Source: Gordonia sp. OPL2
GTDB lineage: Bacteria; Actinomycetota; Actinomycetes; Mycobacteriales; Mycobacteriaceae
DNA length: 56,501 nucleotides
Direction: 5' to 3'
Assembly (NCBI RefSeq): GCF_003797825.1
Contig: NZ_RKME01000031.1
Coordinates: forward strand, 1-56,501
Shown here: positions 40,634 to 49,805 of the stretch, piece after piece
Layout: the number at the start of each line of letters is the position of its first letter
Position numbering within the stretch: the first letter of the stretch is position 1
Position numbers and translations under genes: made by a program
Notes under the pieces: model-generated
Told to the model about the DNA's origin: nothing
Seen by the model: only the letters and a program-made list of their open reading frames with translations
Database searches by the model: none

Positions 40634-42928
40634 ATGGGAAGTTCGGGGTCCTCTGATCCGGCTGCTCGGTTTGTGCAGCAGGTGGTCGATGACTTCGGTG
40701 GTGCGCTGACACAGCGTGCCCAGCGGCCTCGTCAGGGCGGCGGTGACGGTGACGGTGTTCGTCTGCCGTCGTTTGTGCCGGTCAGTCCGGCGGTGGCTGC
40801 TGTCACGGTGTTGGCCGTGGAGGCTGATCCTCTCGGTGATTGGCTGCTGAGTACCGCCGGTGATCTGCCTGCGACGGTGCACGTGGTGTCGGTACTCGAC
40901 CAGCTGTCGGGGTGGCAGGCAGTCGCGGTCACCGCCACGGTGGGGGCAGTCGCCTTGGATGGTCTGCGCTGGTATGGGTTTCGTCATCGCCGCGCGATCA
41001 CCAACCTGGTTGCTTCGACCACCCACCTGAGTCCGAAACGGGTACGGGTTCGTCATCCCGCGGGCATCACCGCTCCGCGGCGGGCGATCGTGTCGTTCAC
41101 CGACGGATCGGTCATCAATGACCGGCGTTACGGAGACCTTGTCGATGCACTGACCAAGTACGCCAACCGTTATCGAGGTGACTCGCTGGCCCGCCGGTTG
41201 CTGCGGGCGCGGGTGTGGGAGATGCAGGTCGAGTGGCAGGCCGGTAGCGCCCGGTTGGTGATCACCCGTCACGACCCCGAGTCGCAGACCGCAGGGATGA
41301 GCCCTATCGTGCAGCGGCTGACCGAACTTCTCGACGAGAAGTTTCCGCTTCCCGAGGCCCGGATCACCGGTATCGATCGTGATGAGAACGGCACTGAGAT
41401 CGGGTTCACGATCTCCTACAAGACCACTCTGTCAGCGGCCCTCCCGGGGTTGCAGCAGAAGCTGCGGGAGGCGCTGGTCGCCAGTCTGCCCCGCCACGTC
41501 ACCGAGGACGGGTCGTGGAACTGGTTCGTGGCAATCATCCCCGAAGAGAACCAGCTCACCATCCGGCTGGCCAAGCCTCTGCCCAGCGGCGTGCGGCACC
41601 TGCCGCGCAGCATCGACGACTACCGGGAGATGAACGACAAGCAGCTCTACGACATTCCTTACGCCACCGCCGCTGACGGGGTGCTGGCGACCTGGAACAT
41701 CCACAAGTCCTCGTCTCGCGGTCACGTGCTCGCGGCGGGCCGAACCGGTGGCGGTAAAACCTCGCTGATCCGAACCCTGATCACCGAAGCGATCGCGCGT
41801 GGCGTTCCGGTGGCGGGCGCGGTGGATGTGAAGATGCTCGAACTCGACGGCTTCGATCAGTACCCGGGTGTGGCGTCGGTGATCTATCACGTCCGCCAGA
41901 TCGTGGAGTTCATCAACGCCGTGCACGCGGAGATGGTGGCACGCCGGGAGTTCCTGCACCGTCTGCGTATCCCTGACGAGAACCTGCCGCCGTTCATCGT
42001 CGTGCTCGATGAGTTCTTCGTGATGAGCGCGTTCCTCCGCCGAGCAGCGGCCTACAAGGGCGACAAGGACGACCCTGACGACGAGCAGGCCGTGTTGGCG
42101 CGGTTCGTCAAGAACTCCAACCCGCTGGGCAAGATCGGTGAGATTCTCGCGCTCATCCGTAGCTTGCAGGGCCGCATCATCCTCGGTGTGCAGCGCCCTG
42201 ACGCCACCAACTTCGGTGAAGACGCCACTTCGGTGCGCGACAACTTCGGCACCCGCATCTCGCTGTCGAGCCTGTCGCAGCAGGGTGCGGAAATGATGTG
42301 GGGTGAGGCCCACGTGGGGCGCGACGTCGACGCCAGCGTGCCCGGTCGGGCCACCGTCGCTGACGCCGAAGGCCGACCGATGCACGCACAGGTGCACTGG
42401 ACGCCCAACCCCGACATGCATCCCAACCGGTGGAGCCGCCTGGAACCTCCGGACAAGGAGATCGTGACCGCGCTACGCGAGGCCGCCATCGCAGGGGCCC
42501 AGTTGCAGAACTTCGTGCCCGAAGTACGTGAGCACCTACAGAAGGTCGGCGGGTTGATCCGCACTCCCGGCGATGGGCCGATCATGGCGTGCTTCTCCTC
42601 TGAGATGCGCACCTTCCTCACCGAACAGCGCGAGGCCACCCCCGAACCGCCGGCGCCGATCGCCGGCCTCGACCCGACCACTGCCGGTGACGACGGCGTC
42701 TACGCCGCCGACCTGACCGAAGGCATGCGGGTGCACGTCGACGACGACGGAGCCGTCGCCACAGTCGTCGCGGTCACCCGGGTCGGCAAGAAGCTCGTGC
42801 GCGCCAAGCTGCGCGATGAGACCAACCCGCGCGTCACCCTCAACGCCGAGTTCGCACCCGACGAAGTCGTCCTCACCGCCGATCCGGGCGAGGCCATCGA
42901 TCTCGACGACACCAGTTCTGCCGCCTAA
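40634..42928 (+). CDS. FtsK/TcpA-like coupling ATPase, 764 aa
   Basis: One or two weak N-terminal membrane helices (VAAVTVLAVEAD..., WQAVAVTATVGAVALDG) precede an FtsK/SpoIIIE-type motor with Walker A GRTGGGKT (369-376), Walker B FIVVLDEFF (D459, E460) and a sensor region (ILGVQRPDATNFG). Proteins of this class dock DNA to the T4SS channel (coupling protein, TcpA) or move double-stranded DNA (TraB). The C-terminal ~60 residues form a small beta domain (MRVHVDDDGAVATVVAVTRVG). ATG 40634 has GGGGG upstream; GTG 40616 is an alternative. It is the first gene of the rightward transfer operon. Confidence 0.9.
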   Translation: MGSSGSSDPAARFVQQVVDDFGGALTQRAQRPRQGGGDGDGVRLPSFVPVSPAVAAVTVLAVEADPLGDWLLSTAGDLPATVHVVSVLDQLSGWQAVAVTATVGAVALDGLRWYGFRHRRAITNLVASTTHLSPKRVRVRHPAGITAPRRAIVSFTDGSVINDRRYGDLVDALTKYANRYRGDSLARRLLRARVWEMQVEWQAGSARLVITRHDPESQTAGMSPIVQRLTELLDEKFPLPEARITGIDRDENGTEIGFTISYKTTLSAALPGLQQKLREALVASLPRHVTEDGSWNWFVAIIPEENQLTIRLAKPLPSGVRHLPRSIDDYREMNDKQLYDIPYATAADGVLATWNIHKSSSRGHVLAAGRTGGGKTSLIRTLITEAIARGVPVAGAVDVKMLELDGFDQYPGVASVIYHVRQIVEFINAVHAEMVARREFLHRLRIPDENLPPFIVVLDEFFVMSAFLRRAAAYKGDKDDPDDEQAVLARFVKNSNPLGKIGEILALIRSLQGRIILGVQRPDATNFGEDATSVRDNFGTRISLSSLSQQGAEMMWGEAHVGRDVDASVPGRATVADAEGRPMHAQVHWTPNPDMHPNRWSRLEPPDKEIVTALREAAIAGAQLQNFVPEVREHLQKVGGLIRTPGDGPIMACFSSEMRTFLTEQREATPEPPAPIAGLDPTTAGDDGVYAADLTEGMRVHVDDDGAVATVVAVTRVGKKLVRAKLRDETNPRVTLNAEFAPDEVVLTADPGEAIDLDDTSSAA

Positions 42929-42959
42929 CCCCACCACCGAAAGAGAGGACACCTCTGTC

Positions 42960-43364
42960 ATGGGCATCCTGCGTTCCATCCTCACCCCCGCTCCCGACGA
43001 AGTGGCCGCCGTGCGCACCGCGCTCGACGCCAAAGCCACCAGCGAGCCCGTCGTACGTGAACAGCGCGCCACCCTGTCCAAGCCGGTGCCGACCTGGGCC
43101 GCGCGTTTCGACGACAAGACCGAGATCTCTCACACCAGCCTCGACGAACTCGAGGCCGCGATCACCGAACGGTTGCAGCTGCTGGAGACCTACCCCGCCG
43201 GGCCGCGGCGAGACAAGGCCATCGAGCGGCATCGCCAAGCTGCCGCCCAGGTCGACGCGTGGCGTCAAGAGCTACCCGCCGACGTCGGCACCGACACCGA
43301 CACCACCGGCGATACCAGCGAGCACGGCGTCAATCACCACGAGCATGCCCTGTCGGCCATCTGA
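42960..43364 (+). CDS. Hypothetical protein, 134 aa
   Basis: Helical, charged protein (LDELEAAITERLQLLETYPAG) ending with a His-rich stretch (HGVNHHEHAL). ATG 42960 has GAGAGG. It lies 31 bp after the coupling ATPase and is probably part of its complex. No family recognised. Confidence 0.75.
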   Translation: MGILRSILTPAPDEVAAVRTALDAKATSEPVVREQRATLSKPVPTWAARFDDKTEISHTSLDELEAAITERLQLLETYPAGPRRDKAIERHRQAAAQVDAWRQELPADVGTDTDTTGDTSEHGVNHHEHALSAI

Positions 43365-43408
43365 ATCGGCCCCCGGACCCGGCCCCGACTTGATCTGAGG
43401 TTTCCCCG

Positions 43409-44578
43409 ATGAGTGCATCCACTGTCGACAACGCAGTGGTGGTCACAATCACCTCGGCCACCACCGCAACCACCACTGACGGCATCGAGTTCAGCGCTAT
43501 CAACGGCGCCGAGCTCCAGGAACAGATCCTCGACTACGCCCACCACCTCGCGGCCAGCGACGATCAGCCGGTCCTGCTCGAGTTACGCAATCCGGCAACC
43601 GGACGCGGCGATGTCATCGAGATGACGCCCTCCGGCGCATGGGAACCCGCCCACGCCGACGACCCAGAACCCGAACATCCCGAGGTCGCGCCGGGAGAGT
43701 CCAGCACTGCCTCGCCGGTCGAGATGCCCGAGCCGCCGATCGCTGACGACAACTGGGACGCCGGCGACAGGTCCGGCGGCTCTGCATCCCCGTCGACTGC
43801 CGCTGCACCGCCCGCGACCCCGATGACGCAGCCTGCCGCCGATGAGGCCGTAGATCAGTCTGGCGTTGTTGAGACAGCTGTCGAGCAGGACAGTCCCTGG
43901 CGGGGTACCACTCCCGGTCATCTCAGCGTCAACGCGAGGCCACGGCCGGCATCCGCTAACGAACGTCGCAGCAGAGGCGCCCACGTGCCGCCACCAGCGG
44001 GTGGTCGCCTGCGCACCGTGTGGCAACGCCACCGCATGCCGGTGATGGTGATCGGTCTGATCGCACTGGTCGCCGTCGTGGGGCTCGGGGTCATCGCTGG
44101 TCGACTTTTCGGTGCCAGCACGGTCGACTCTGCACCCACCGACCCCGCTGCTGCGATGGCTCCCGCGGCTACGGCTGATCCGACGTCGGATGAGGTCGAA
44201 TGCCCCTCTCGCACAACCGGTGCGCTCACCACCGGTCGCGACCCCGGCAACCAGACCAGCGGCCCGAACGCGATCAAGGCGTTCAACTACGGCTACTACA
44301 AGTGGCGCAGCGGAAACGCGGCACGTGCCGTGGTCTCGTCCAATGCCAAGGTCGGCACCGCCATCACTCTGCAGCGCTACATCGACACACTCGACCCCAA
44401 CCTGCGCTACTGCCTTGCCATCACCGAGAAGAGCAAGGGCCCCGGTGCCACCACGCTCTACGACGTCGAACACACACTCATCCCGTCCACCGGAGGCGAT
44501 CGGCAGACATTCCGCCAAGACATCACCACAACCGTGATCGGCGGCAAGTACTGGATCTCCGAGATCGACTCGAAATAG
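43409..44578 (+). CDS. Single-pass membrane protein with extracytoplasmic domain, 389 aa
   Basis: A cytoplasmic Pro/Glu/Asp-rich region of ~208 residues with a small N-terminal domain (VVVTITSATTATTTDGIEF), one membrane helix (about 210-233), and an outside domain of ~130 residues containing CPSRTTGALTTG and YCLAITEKSK, two Cys that may pair. The outside part begins with an NTF2-like helix pattern (AIKAFNYGYYKWRSGN), so it may also be a T4SS scaffold. Function unknown. Confidence 0.78.
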   Translation: MSASTVDNAVVVTITSATTATTTDGIEFSAINGAELQEQILDYAHHLAASDDQPVLLELRNPATGRGDVIEMTPSGAWEPAHADDPEPEHPEVAPGESSTASPVEMPEPPIADDNWDAGDRSGGSASPSTAAAPPATPMTQPAADEAVDQSGVVETAVEQDSPWRGTTPGHLSVNARPRPASANERRSRGAHVPPPAGGRLRTVWQRHRMPVMVIGLIALVAVVGLGVIAGRLFGASTVDSAPTDPAAAMAPAATADPTSDEVECPSRTTGALTTGRDPGNQTSGPNAIKAFNYGYYKWRSGNAARAVVSSNAKVGTAITLQRYIDTLDPNLRYCLAITEKSKGPGATTLYDVEHTLIPSTGGDRQTFRQDITTTVIGGKYWISEIDSK

Positions 44579-44638
44579 CTCACATCCACGACACCTGCTC
44601 TCCCCTAACTGTATTCACCATCACCGAAAGGCACTGAC

Positions 44639-46075
44639 ATGATCAACACCTTGCCCAGTCCGGGTCAGGTCATCAACGAGGTGGCGGCGACACCGCCTCG
44701 GGCGGTGCGTCGCGGCACAGTACCGCTTGCCCCACCCCCACCGGCTCTGATGCGCAAGCTCATCGCCACGCTGGTCGTCGGCGGCACCCTGACCGGTGCC
44801 GCGCTCACCACTGCTCCGGCCTGGGCCATCGAGCAAGGTGGCGCCGACCCGGACGATTCGACTAGCCAGAGCGGCCCCAGCCAGGGCGGCGCCGACCCCG
44901 GCCAACCCGACCCCGCTCCCACCACGCCAGCGCCCGAAACGGCCCCGGCGCCGTCCTACGATCCGGGGCCGGGGGCGATCCCCGGACCGCCGCAGGAGGC
45001 GCCGTATCAGCCCTACACCCCACCGGTGACCTACACCGAACCCAGTTACAGCGCACCGAACTACTCGGCGCCTAACTACCAGGACTCCTACAATCCGGCG
45101 CCGTCGCGGCCGTACACGCTGCCCCGCCCGACCGCTCCGGTGCGTCCGATCGCGGCGCCGCCCAAGACCTTGCGCGTGGGCAACATCATCGTCGAAGAGG
45201 ACCAGCTCAAGCGTGACGCGCCATGGCTGTCGGACCGCCAGCGCAACTCCATCAACGCCTGGGCCGCCTACGGCGAATCCAAGATCGCCCAAGGATTGAT
45301 CTCGGTCGGCGTTCCCGAAGACGAAGCGTCGCGGCAGGCTGCGGCCACCATCATCGGTGTCGCGGTCGGCGGCACCACCGGCGCGATCACGGTCGGTGTG
45401 CCGGCCGCCGTCGTCGGCGGTGTGGCCGGCGCCGGGATCGGCGCTCTGGCCGGTCTGGCGGTGGGGTCCTTCCCCGCACCGGGCCCACAGACCCTGCCCA
45501 GCGTGGGAGCCGGTGCCGCGATCGGCGCCGGGGTCGGCGCGGTCGGGCTCGGTGTTGCAGGTGCAACGATCGGCGCGATCGGCGGCGGCCTCGCCGGCGG
45601 CCTGATCGCCCACACCCTCGGCGCGGGTGATCCCGGCGCCAACCCCACCCGCCCGGCACTGCCCGGCGAACCCGACCCGAACCACAAGCCCTCACCGCAG
45701 CGACCCGGAACACCGGCACCGCAGCCCAAGCCGCTGCCCAACCCTGGCGGCAATCAGTTCGAGTTCCACGTGCCGCCCGCACAGGCCGGCAAGGCCGGTC
45801 TGCCCGGTAACGGGTCGGTGCACTACCAGGTCAACGTCGGTGGAGATGTCAACGCCCAGGCCAGTGTTGGCAATCAGACGGTCACGGCCAACTGGTCCGG
45901 CCAGCAAGCCCAAGCCCCCTACAAAGCCCTGGGCAACGCCGCCGCTCAGGCACAGAAAACCGTCACCGATGTCACCCGCCAGGCCACCGACCAGATCGAA
46001 AAGGTTGTGCCCGGCGCGCAGGCCCTCTGGCCCCAGGAACACAAGCCCGCACCCGCGCCGGCGGCCAAGCGATGA
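44639..46075 (+). CDS. Exported Pro/Gly-rich envelope protein, 478 aa
   Basis: A 37-residue basic N-terminus and a hydrophobic stretch (residues 40-63, ending APAWA) act as signal or anchor. Next come a Pro/Tyr-rich region (105-175, repeated YSAPNY), a helical part and two glycine-rich hydrophobic segments (GGTTGAITVGVPAAVVGGVAGAGIG and VGAVGLGVAGATIGAIGGG) that look membrane-inserting. A Pro-rich tail and a final beta part (VHYQVNVGGDVNAQ) follow. It may form an outer-envelope channel or scaffold for transfer. AAAGG precedes ATG 44639. Confidence 0.78.
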   Translation: MINTLPSPGQVINEVAATPPRAVRRGTVPLAPPPPALMRKLIATLVVGGTLTGAALTTAPAWAIEQGGADPDDSTSQSGPSQGGADPGQPDPAPTTPAPETAPAPSYDPGPGAIPGPPQEAPYQPYTPPVTYTEPSYSAPNYSAPNYQDSYNPAPSRPYTLPRPTAPVRPIAAPPKTLRVGNIIVEEDQLKRDAPWLSDRQRNSINAWAAYGESKIAQGLISVGVPEDEASRQAAATIIGVAVGGTTGAITVGVPAAVVGGVAGAGIGALAGLAVGSFPAPGPQTLPSVGAGAAIGAGVGAVGLGVAGATIGAIGGGLAGGLIAHTLGAGDPGANPTRPALPGEPDPNHKPSPQRPGTPAPQPKPLPNPGGNQFEFHVPPAQAGKAGLPGNGSVHYQVNVGGDVNAQASVGNQTVTANWSGQQAQAPYKALGNAAAQAQKTVTDVTRQATDQIEKVVPGAQALWPQEHKPAPAPAAKR

Positions 46076-46092
46076 CCCACAAGGAGACGACC

Positions 46093-46617
46093 ATGGCACC
46101 CACCTACTCCCGCCCGGTCTCGGTGCAGCGTCACCGCCGCCGCGCCGGCGGTGTGACGCTGCTGGTGCTGGTGCTGTTGACAACCGTGGCAGCCGCTCTG
46201 GTGAGCCTGGTGACCGGCACCTCCGGCGCTGCGTCGGCTCGCCCCGCCGAGGCGCCGCGGTTGGCGATCGCCGGCGATGACATCTGGACCCTCGGCAACC
46301 ACGACAACTGCCGCGGCCCGATCCGTATCAGTGTGAAAACCGATCCGCGCCAACCCGGCAAGGTGTTCGCCACCTACCACCCCGGCCGATTCACCGGCGA
46401 CGGACCCGGGTGGGCTCACAACCCGGTATGCAAGGTGCGCGTCCAGGCCAACTGGACGTTCCCGGCCATGCTGTTCACCTCCAAGCCAGTGATCGCCGGA
46501 CCACGCGGCGGCACACCGGTCACCCAGGTGCTGCGCACCGGACCCGGACTGTTCGGCATGGGCTTCGCCACCCCCTACCCACACAAGCCGGTGTCCTACT
46601 ACCTGCTGGTCCCCTGA
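46093..46617 (+). CDS. Secreted or anchored protein, 174 aa
   Basis: Basic N-terminus (SVQRHRRRAGG), hydrophobic helix (about 21-41) and a mature domain with two Cys (HDNCRG and NPVCKV), beta-rich. ATG 46093 is preferred because AAGGAG lies eight bases upstream; an ATG at 46072 overlaps the preceding stop. It is the last gene of the rightward transfer operon, before a strong terminator. Confidence 0.78.
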   Translation: MAPTYSRPVSVQRHRRRAGGVTLLVLVLLTTVAAALVSLVTGTSGAASARPAEAPRLAIAGDDIWTLGNHDNCRGPIRISVKTDPRQPGKVFATYHPGRFTGDGPGWAHNPVCKVRVQANWTFPAMLFTSKPVIAGPRGGTPVTQVLRTGPGLFGMGFATPYPHKPVSYYLLVP

Positions 46618-46650
46618 CCTCCATACGCCCACCCACGTGGTGAGGACTGG

Positions 46651-46709
46651 CGAAAGGGAGTGGGTTGTGTCGGCACACGTGAGGGGACGGCACACCCACT
46701 CCCTTTCGG
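46651..46709 (+). terminator. Long hairpin, terminator of the rightward transfer operon
   Basis: CGAAAGGGAGTGGGTTGTG (46651-46669) pairs with CACACCCACTCCCTTTCG (46692-46709), about 18 bp with one bulged T. It is placed 33 bp after the preceding stop. Confidence 0.8.
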
Positions 46710-46764
46710 CATATCTACCAACCGCACTATCTGCCAACCACGTTCGCCCCGGCCACTGATCACC

Positions 46765-47001
46765 GTGGCCGGGACCTTCCACAACGACGTCGCCTCTCAC
46801 ATCATCACCGCCGGAATCGGGCGCCCGCGACAGGTATTCGGCACTGCCGACATCACCGCCCACACCGACTCGGGCATCCTCGCCGCACTCGCACCCACCG
46901 ACATCATCGCCTTCGACCAGATCATCGCCGAGATCTACACCGGCGCACTACCGCCACCACCAAGCCGGATAACCCCCCGAGACCGAGGACCACTGCCATG
47001 A
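46765..47001 (+). CDS. Small hypothetical protein, 78 aa
   Basis: Compact protein (GTFHNDVASHIITAGIGRPRQ, ILAALAPTDIIAFDQIIAEIYTG). The stop overlaps the next ATG by four bases (ATGA), which supports the frame. The start is the first GTG after the terminator hairpin and has no ribosome-binding site, so it is uncertain. Confidence 0.55.
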   Translation: MAGTFHNDVASHIITAGIGRPRQVFGTADITAHTDSGILAALAPTDIIAFDQIIAEIYTGALPPPPSRITPRDRGPLP

Positions 47002-47651
47002 CCGCTGACCGCCACCCCGCTCCTGCTGAGGTCACCCCCGAGGTGCGCGCCCTGGCCGCACAGCCGTTCGTGTACGCCGCCTACCTACGGCTACGTGACC
47101 TGCAGCCCCGCATCCTGGCCTCGACCGAGTTCTCGATCGCCATGGACGAAGGCGCCCGAGTCAACGGCATCGCCGCACGACCCGGACACTTCGCCGCCGC
47201 CGTCCGCTACCTCGTGGCCACCCTCGGCCCCACACCCACCACCTCCGACACCCCACCACCGGCCGCCGCACCCACGACCACCACGCCTGAGCCTGCGCCG
47301 ATAGCCGCTATGCCCGGTGCTCGCACCGAGCTGCAAGTGCTCATCGCCCAGCACCAACGCCGCTGCCAGTCGGCCGAACCCGACGTCGACGACGAACAGC
47401 GCATCATCCACAAAGCCATGACCGTGCACCTGAGCCGCTGCGACCCCGACTACTGGGGATGCGAGATGACCGGCCTCGACGACACCCAGATCCGCGACCT
47501 GATCGTCGCCTCCATCATCGAACGCATCAAAGCCACTGACCACGAGGCCGTCCGCGGACACCTGGACGCCGCATGGATGCTGCTCACCGACCAAGTCGCC
47601 CCCACCCTGATCATCGCCACCAGCGCCGACCGCAACCCCCGCAGCGCCTGA
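46998..47651 (+). CDS. Hypothetical protein, 217 aa
   Basis: Two helical parts (FVYAAYLRLRDLQPRILASTEF and TQIRDLIVASIIERIKATDHEAVRGHLDAAW) joined by a Pro/Thr-rich linker. A Cys pair near RRCQSAE/LSRCDPDYWGC is present. It is translationally coupled to the small gene before it. Not recognised. Confidence 0.75.
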   Translation: MTADRHPAPAEVTPEVRALAAQPFVYAAYLRLRDLQPRILASTEFSIAMDEGARVNGIAARPGHFAAAVRYLVATLGPTPTTSDTPPPAAAPTTTTPEPAPIAAMPGARTELQVLIAQHQRRCQSAEPDVDDEQRIIHKAMTVHLSRCDPDYWGCEMTGLDDTQIRDLIVASIIERIKATDHEAVRGHLDAAWMLLTDQVAPTLIIATSADRNPRSA

Positions 47652-47686
47652 GGCCCCGATAAGCCCCGTACACTTAGGAAGACGTC

Positions 47687-47869
47687 ATGACCGGCACTGC
47701 GGCAATCGAACTGCGCACCGACTGCGTCTGCCACCACGAGGACCGGCATTGTGAACACTGCTGCTGCCTCGGCTCTGACACCGGGTTCTGCGACGACTGC
47801 GCCTTCTACCTCGGGCTGAGCCGCGAGCCACGCGGCCTCCGGTCCAGTGATGGACGATGGCCCAGTTAA
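47687..47869 (+). CDS. Small Cys/His-rich protein, 60 aa
   Basis: The pattern C-x-C-H-H, C-x-x-CCC and C-x-x-C within residues 13-40 (DCVCHHEDRHCEHCCCLGSD, then FCDDC) predicts zinc binding. The same spacing occurs at the N-terminus of the XRE protein at 49113-49784, so this is a free-standing version of that domain. ATG 47687 has AGGAAG. Confidence 0.75.
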   Translation: MTGTAAIELRTDCVCHHEDRHCEHCCCLGSDTGFCDDCAFYLGLSREPRGLRSSDGRWPS

Positions 47870-48184
47870 GCCTCAACCTCCGCGCCCACGACTTGCCGCC
47901 GCGCTGGGGACAGTGACCCGATTGACTGGTCACGCTGGCACCCGATGCCCACGTTCATCATCTGCCCGCCGCCACGCATGCAGACATGCGGTAGCTGTGG
48001 TTCGACAAGCGACACACTCACCTGCTCTGGCATCCGCTCCATCACACAACCCCCAATGTCATCCCATCGGCCGATGCTGGCGATGACCCTCGCCTTGCCT
48101 GCGGCCGGGCTGCACGCCGTGTCGACCACTACGATGACGCGCGCTAGAAGTCCTCGGAAGCGAGCCTACGGAGGAATGATGGGA
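47870..48184 (+). other. Gap with possible gene remnant
   Basis: 315 bp with no confident gene. A forward frame from 47945 reads PPPRMQTCGSCGSTSDTLTC, a zinc-ribbon-like fragment, and runs into the lipoprotein frame without its own stop, so it may be the remnant of an upstream gene. A GGAGGA ribosome-binding site for the lipoprotein sits at 48170-48175. Confidence 0.5.
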
Positions 48185-48844
48185 ATGGGTCGGGAAGCCT
48201 TGGTCAAGGGCAGCATTCTTGGAATACTCGCTGTAGCAACAATTGTGGCCGGGTGCGGCGACAACTCTGCGAGTGACGGAGCTCCGCGGACGACCGCACC
48301 ACCGTCAACTACTTCCCCTTCAACCGAGACAACAGCAACCGGGACGACAGCAACCAGCAGCGAAGATATGCCGCTGCTGCCTCGAGTGAACTCCGACGCC
48401 AGCGACAACACGAAGGTGGGTCCGATCGGCAGCATGCAAACCATCTCCGGCGAGGGCTACACCATCCGCGTCCAGGTCAAAGACCCAGCGACCATCCGCC
48501 GCGTCAGTTCATCAACTGTGACTGTCTTCGTCCCAGTCTCCATCGACGTCGTCGACGGGAAATTCGACCTGAATCCGACCCACTGGGTTCTGCGCACGCT
48601 CAGCGGCCAAGAAGTCAACGGCACCACACTCTCGCAGACACCGACCGCGATCGGTAAAGCAACCGTGACCGGCCACGTGGAAGGCCTCATCCCCTTCATC
48701 GACTACAGCTCACCCAGCATCCTCTCCGACGAGGCGTCCTTGTCGCTGATACAGCTAGTCCCCGCCGGATCGGCCGGCGAACCAGCCGGCCAATGGGACT
48801 GGCCGCAGCCGACACCCATCAAGACACTGCCCGCTCAGCAGTGA
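48185..48844 (+). CDS. Lipoprotein with DUF4352-like domain, 219 aa
   Basis: A lipoprotein signal (GSILGILAVATIVAGC) has the lipobox VAGC. A Thr/Ser-rich spacer (TTSPSTETTATGTTATSSE) and a ~140-residue beta-sandwich-like domain follow (YTIRVQVKDPATIRR, VTVFVPVSIDVVDGKFDL, GLIPFIDY), resembling DUF4352-type extracytoplasmic domains. ATG 48185 gives a 9-base spacing from GGAGGA; ATGs at 48176 and 48179 are closer. Base composition is lower in GC than in the transfer genes. Confidence 0.8.
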   Translation: MGREALVKGSILGILAVATIVAGCGDNSASDGAPRTTAPPSTTSPSTETTATGTTATSSEDMPLLPRVNSDASDNTKVGPIGSMQTISGEGYTIRVQVKDPATIRRVSSSTVTVFVPVSIDVVDGKFDLNPTHWVLRTLSGQEVNGTTLSQTPTAIGKATVTGHVEGLIPFIDYSSPSILSDEASLSLIQLVPAGSAGEPAGQWDWPQPTPIKTLPAQQ

Positions 48845-48855
48845 TGCCCACCAGG

Positions 48856-48873
48856 ACGCCCCTTTCGGCGTTT
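48856..48873 (+). terminator. Weak terminator hairpin after the lipoprotein
   Basis: ACGCC-N6-GGCGT (48856-48871) followed by TT, 12 bases after the stop codon. Short stem, so tentative. No gene is seen from here to 49112. Confidence 0.4.
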
Positions 48874-49112
48874 GCACACCGACACCTCACAACACTCACG
48901 CCCGGTCCACAACTTGTCCGGGCAGGGCGACCTCGAACCTGCGCTCACCCAGACGTGCGGTGATCGCGACGTTGGTGGCGCCAGCGAGCCGCCAGATAGT
49001 TCGCCAGAGTCGACAACAACAGGTCCCTCACGTGTCTCCAAGCCCGACACCGCGGCCTGTTGATACCCATCGTGGACCCCTAAACCCGCACTGCGAGAGG
49101 AGAACCCTCCAA

Positions 49113-49784
49113 ATGGCCGGCCATGAAAAGCACACGCACCCGCCCCCGGCCGTGAGACCTCGCCGTTGTGACTGCGAGCACCACCACCTCGACCAGCACA
49201 GCTGGCACTGCTGCCTGGACCCCCTGCCGGATTCTGCGGCGACTGCCAACTACTGCCTGGACTGCAGGACCACTTGTACTGAGCCATTCACCGACTACGT
49301 CCCCGACACATATCAGCACGTCCTATATCGTGCCGATATGGCCACGGGCGGGTTAGAGGACTTCGAACCATCACGACTTGCATTGCTTCGCAAACGAGCT
49401 GGCATGACCCGCGCGGACATCGCCGTACGCTGCCGTGTCACCCTCAGCACGGTGCGTAGCTGGGAAGTTGGGCGCAGCATCCCCAGCGAAGCCAACGCAG
49501 TTCGCGTCGCCGAAATCCTCGACATCCACCCGGCAGATCTGACAAACACTCCCCGCAATCAGCCCACTCTGAAGCAACTACGTCAATGGCGCGGACTCCG
49601 AGGAGAAGATGCAGCCAACACAGCAGGAATCGGAACAACGCCCCTATACTCCGCCGAAACCTACATCTCCCCTATCCCCGATCACATCCGCACATCACTC
49701 GCCGCAGCCTACGGCGTCACCGAGAAGCAGATCACCGCAGCGTGGAGACGAGGACGCAAACGCAGGTTCGGCGATATCACGTGA
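49113..49784 (+). CDS. XRE-type regulator with Cys-rich N-terminus, 223 aa
   Basis: Residues about 18-60 form a Cys/His-rich domain (CDCEHHHLDQ, HCCLDPL, YCLDCRTTC) like the protein at 47687. Residues about 88-145 are a lambda-type HTH (ALLRKRAGMTRADIAVRCRVTLSTVRSWEVG...NAVRVAEILDI). A C-terminal part (LKQLRQWRGLRGEDAANTAGIGTTPLYSAET) looks like a second, diverged HTH. Zinc binding plus DNA binding suggests a regulator. ATG 49113 follows GAGAGGAG. Confidence 0.8.
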   Translation: MAGHEKHTHPPPAVRPRRCDCEHHHLDQHSWHCCLDPLPDSAATANYCLDCRTTCTEPFTDYVPDTYQHVLYRADMATGGLEDFEPSRLALLRKRAGMTRADIAVRCRVTLSTVRSWEVGRSIPSEANAVRVAEILDIHPADLTNTPRNQPTLKQLRQWRGLRGEDAANTAGIGTTPLYSAETYISPIPDHIRTSLAAAYGVTEKQITAAWRRGRKRRFGDIT

Positions 49785-49805
49785 TGGTTCGATCTACACT
49801 CCCGG

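Noticed and set aside
40061..41272. Long minus-strand open frame (403 codons)
   Set aside because: It lies opposite the FtsK-like gene and the control region, has no ribosome-binding site, and its composition (Arg/Pro/His/Thr) is typical of a GC-rich antisense shadow.
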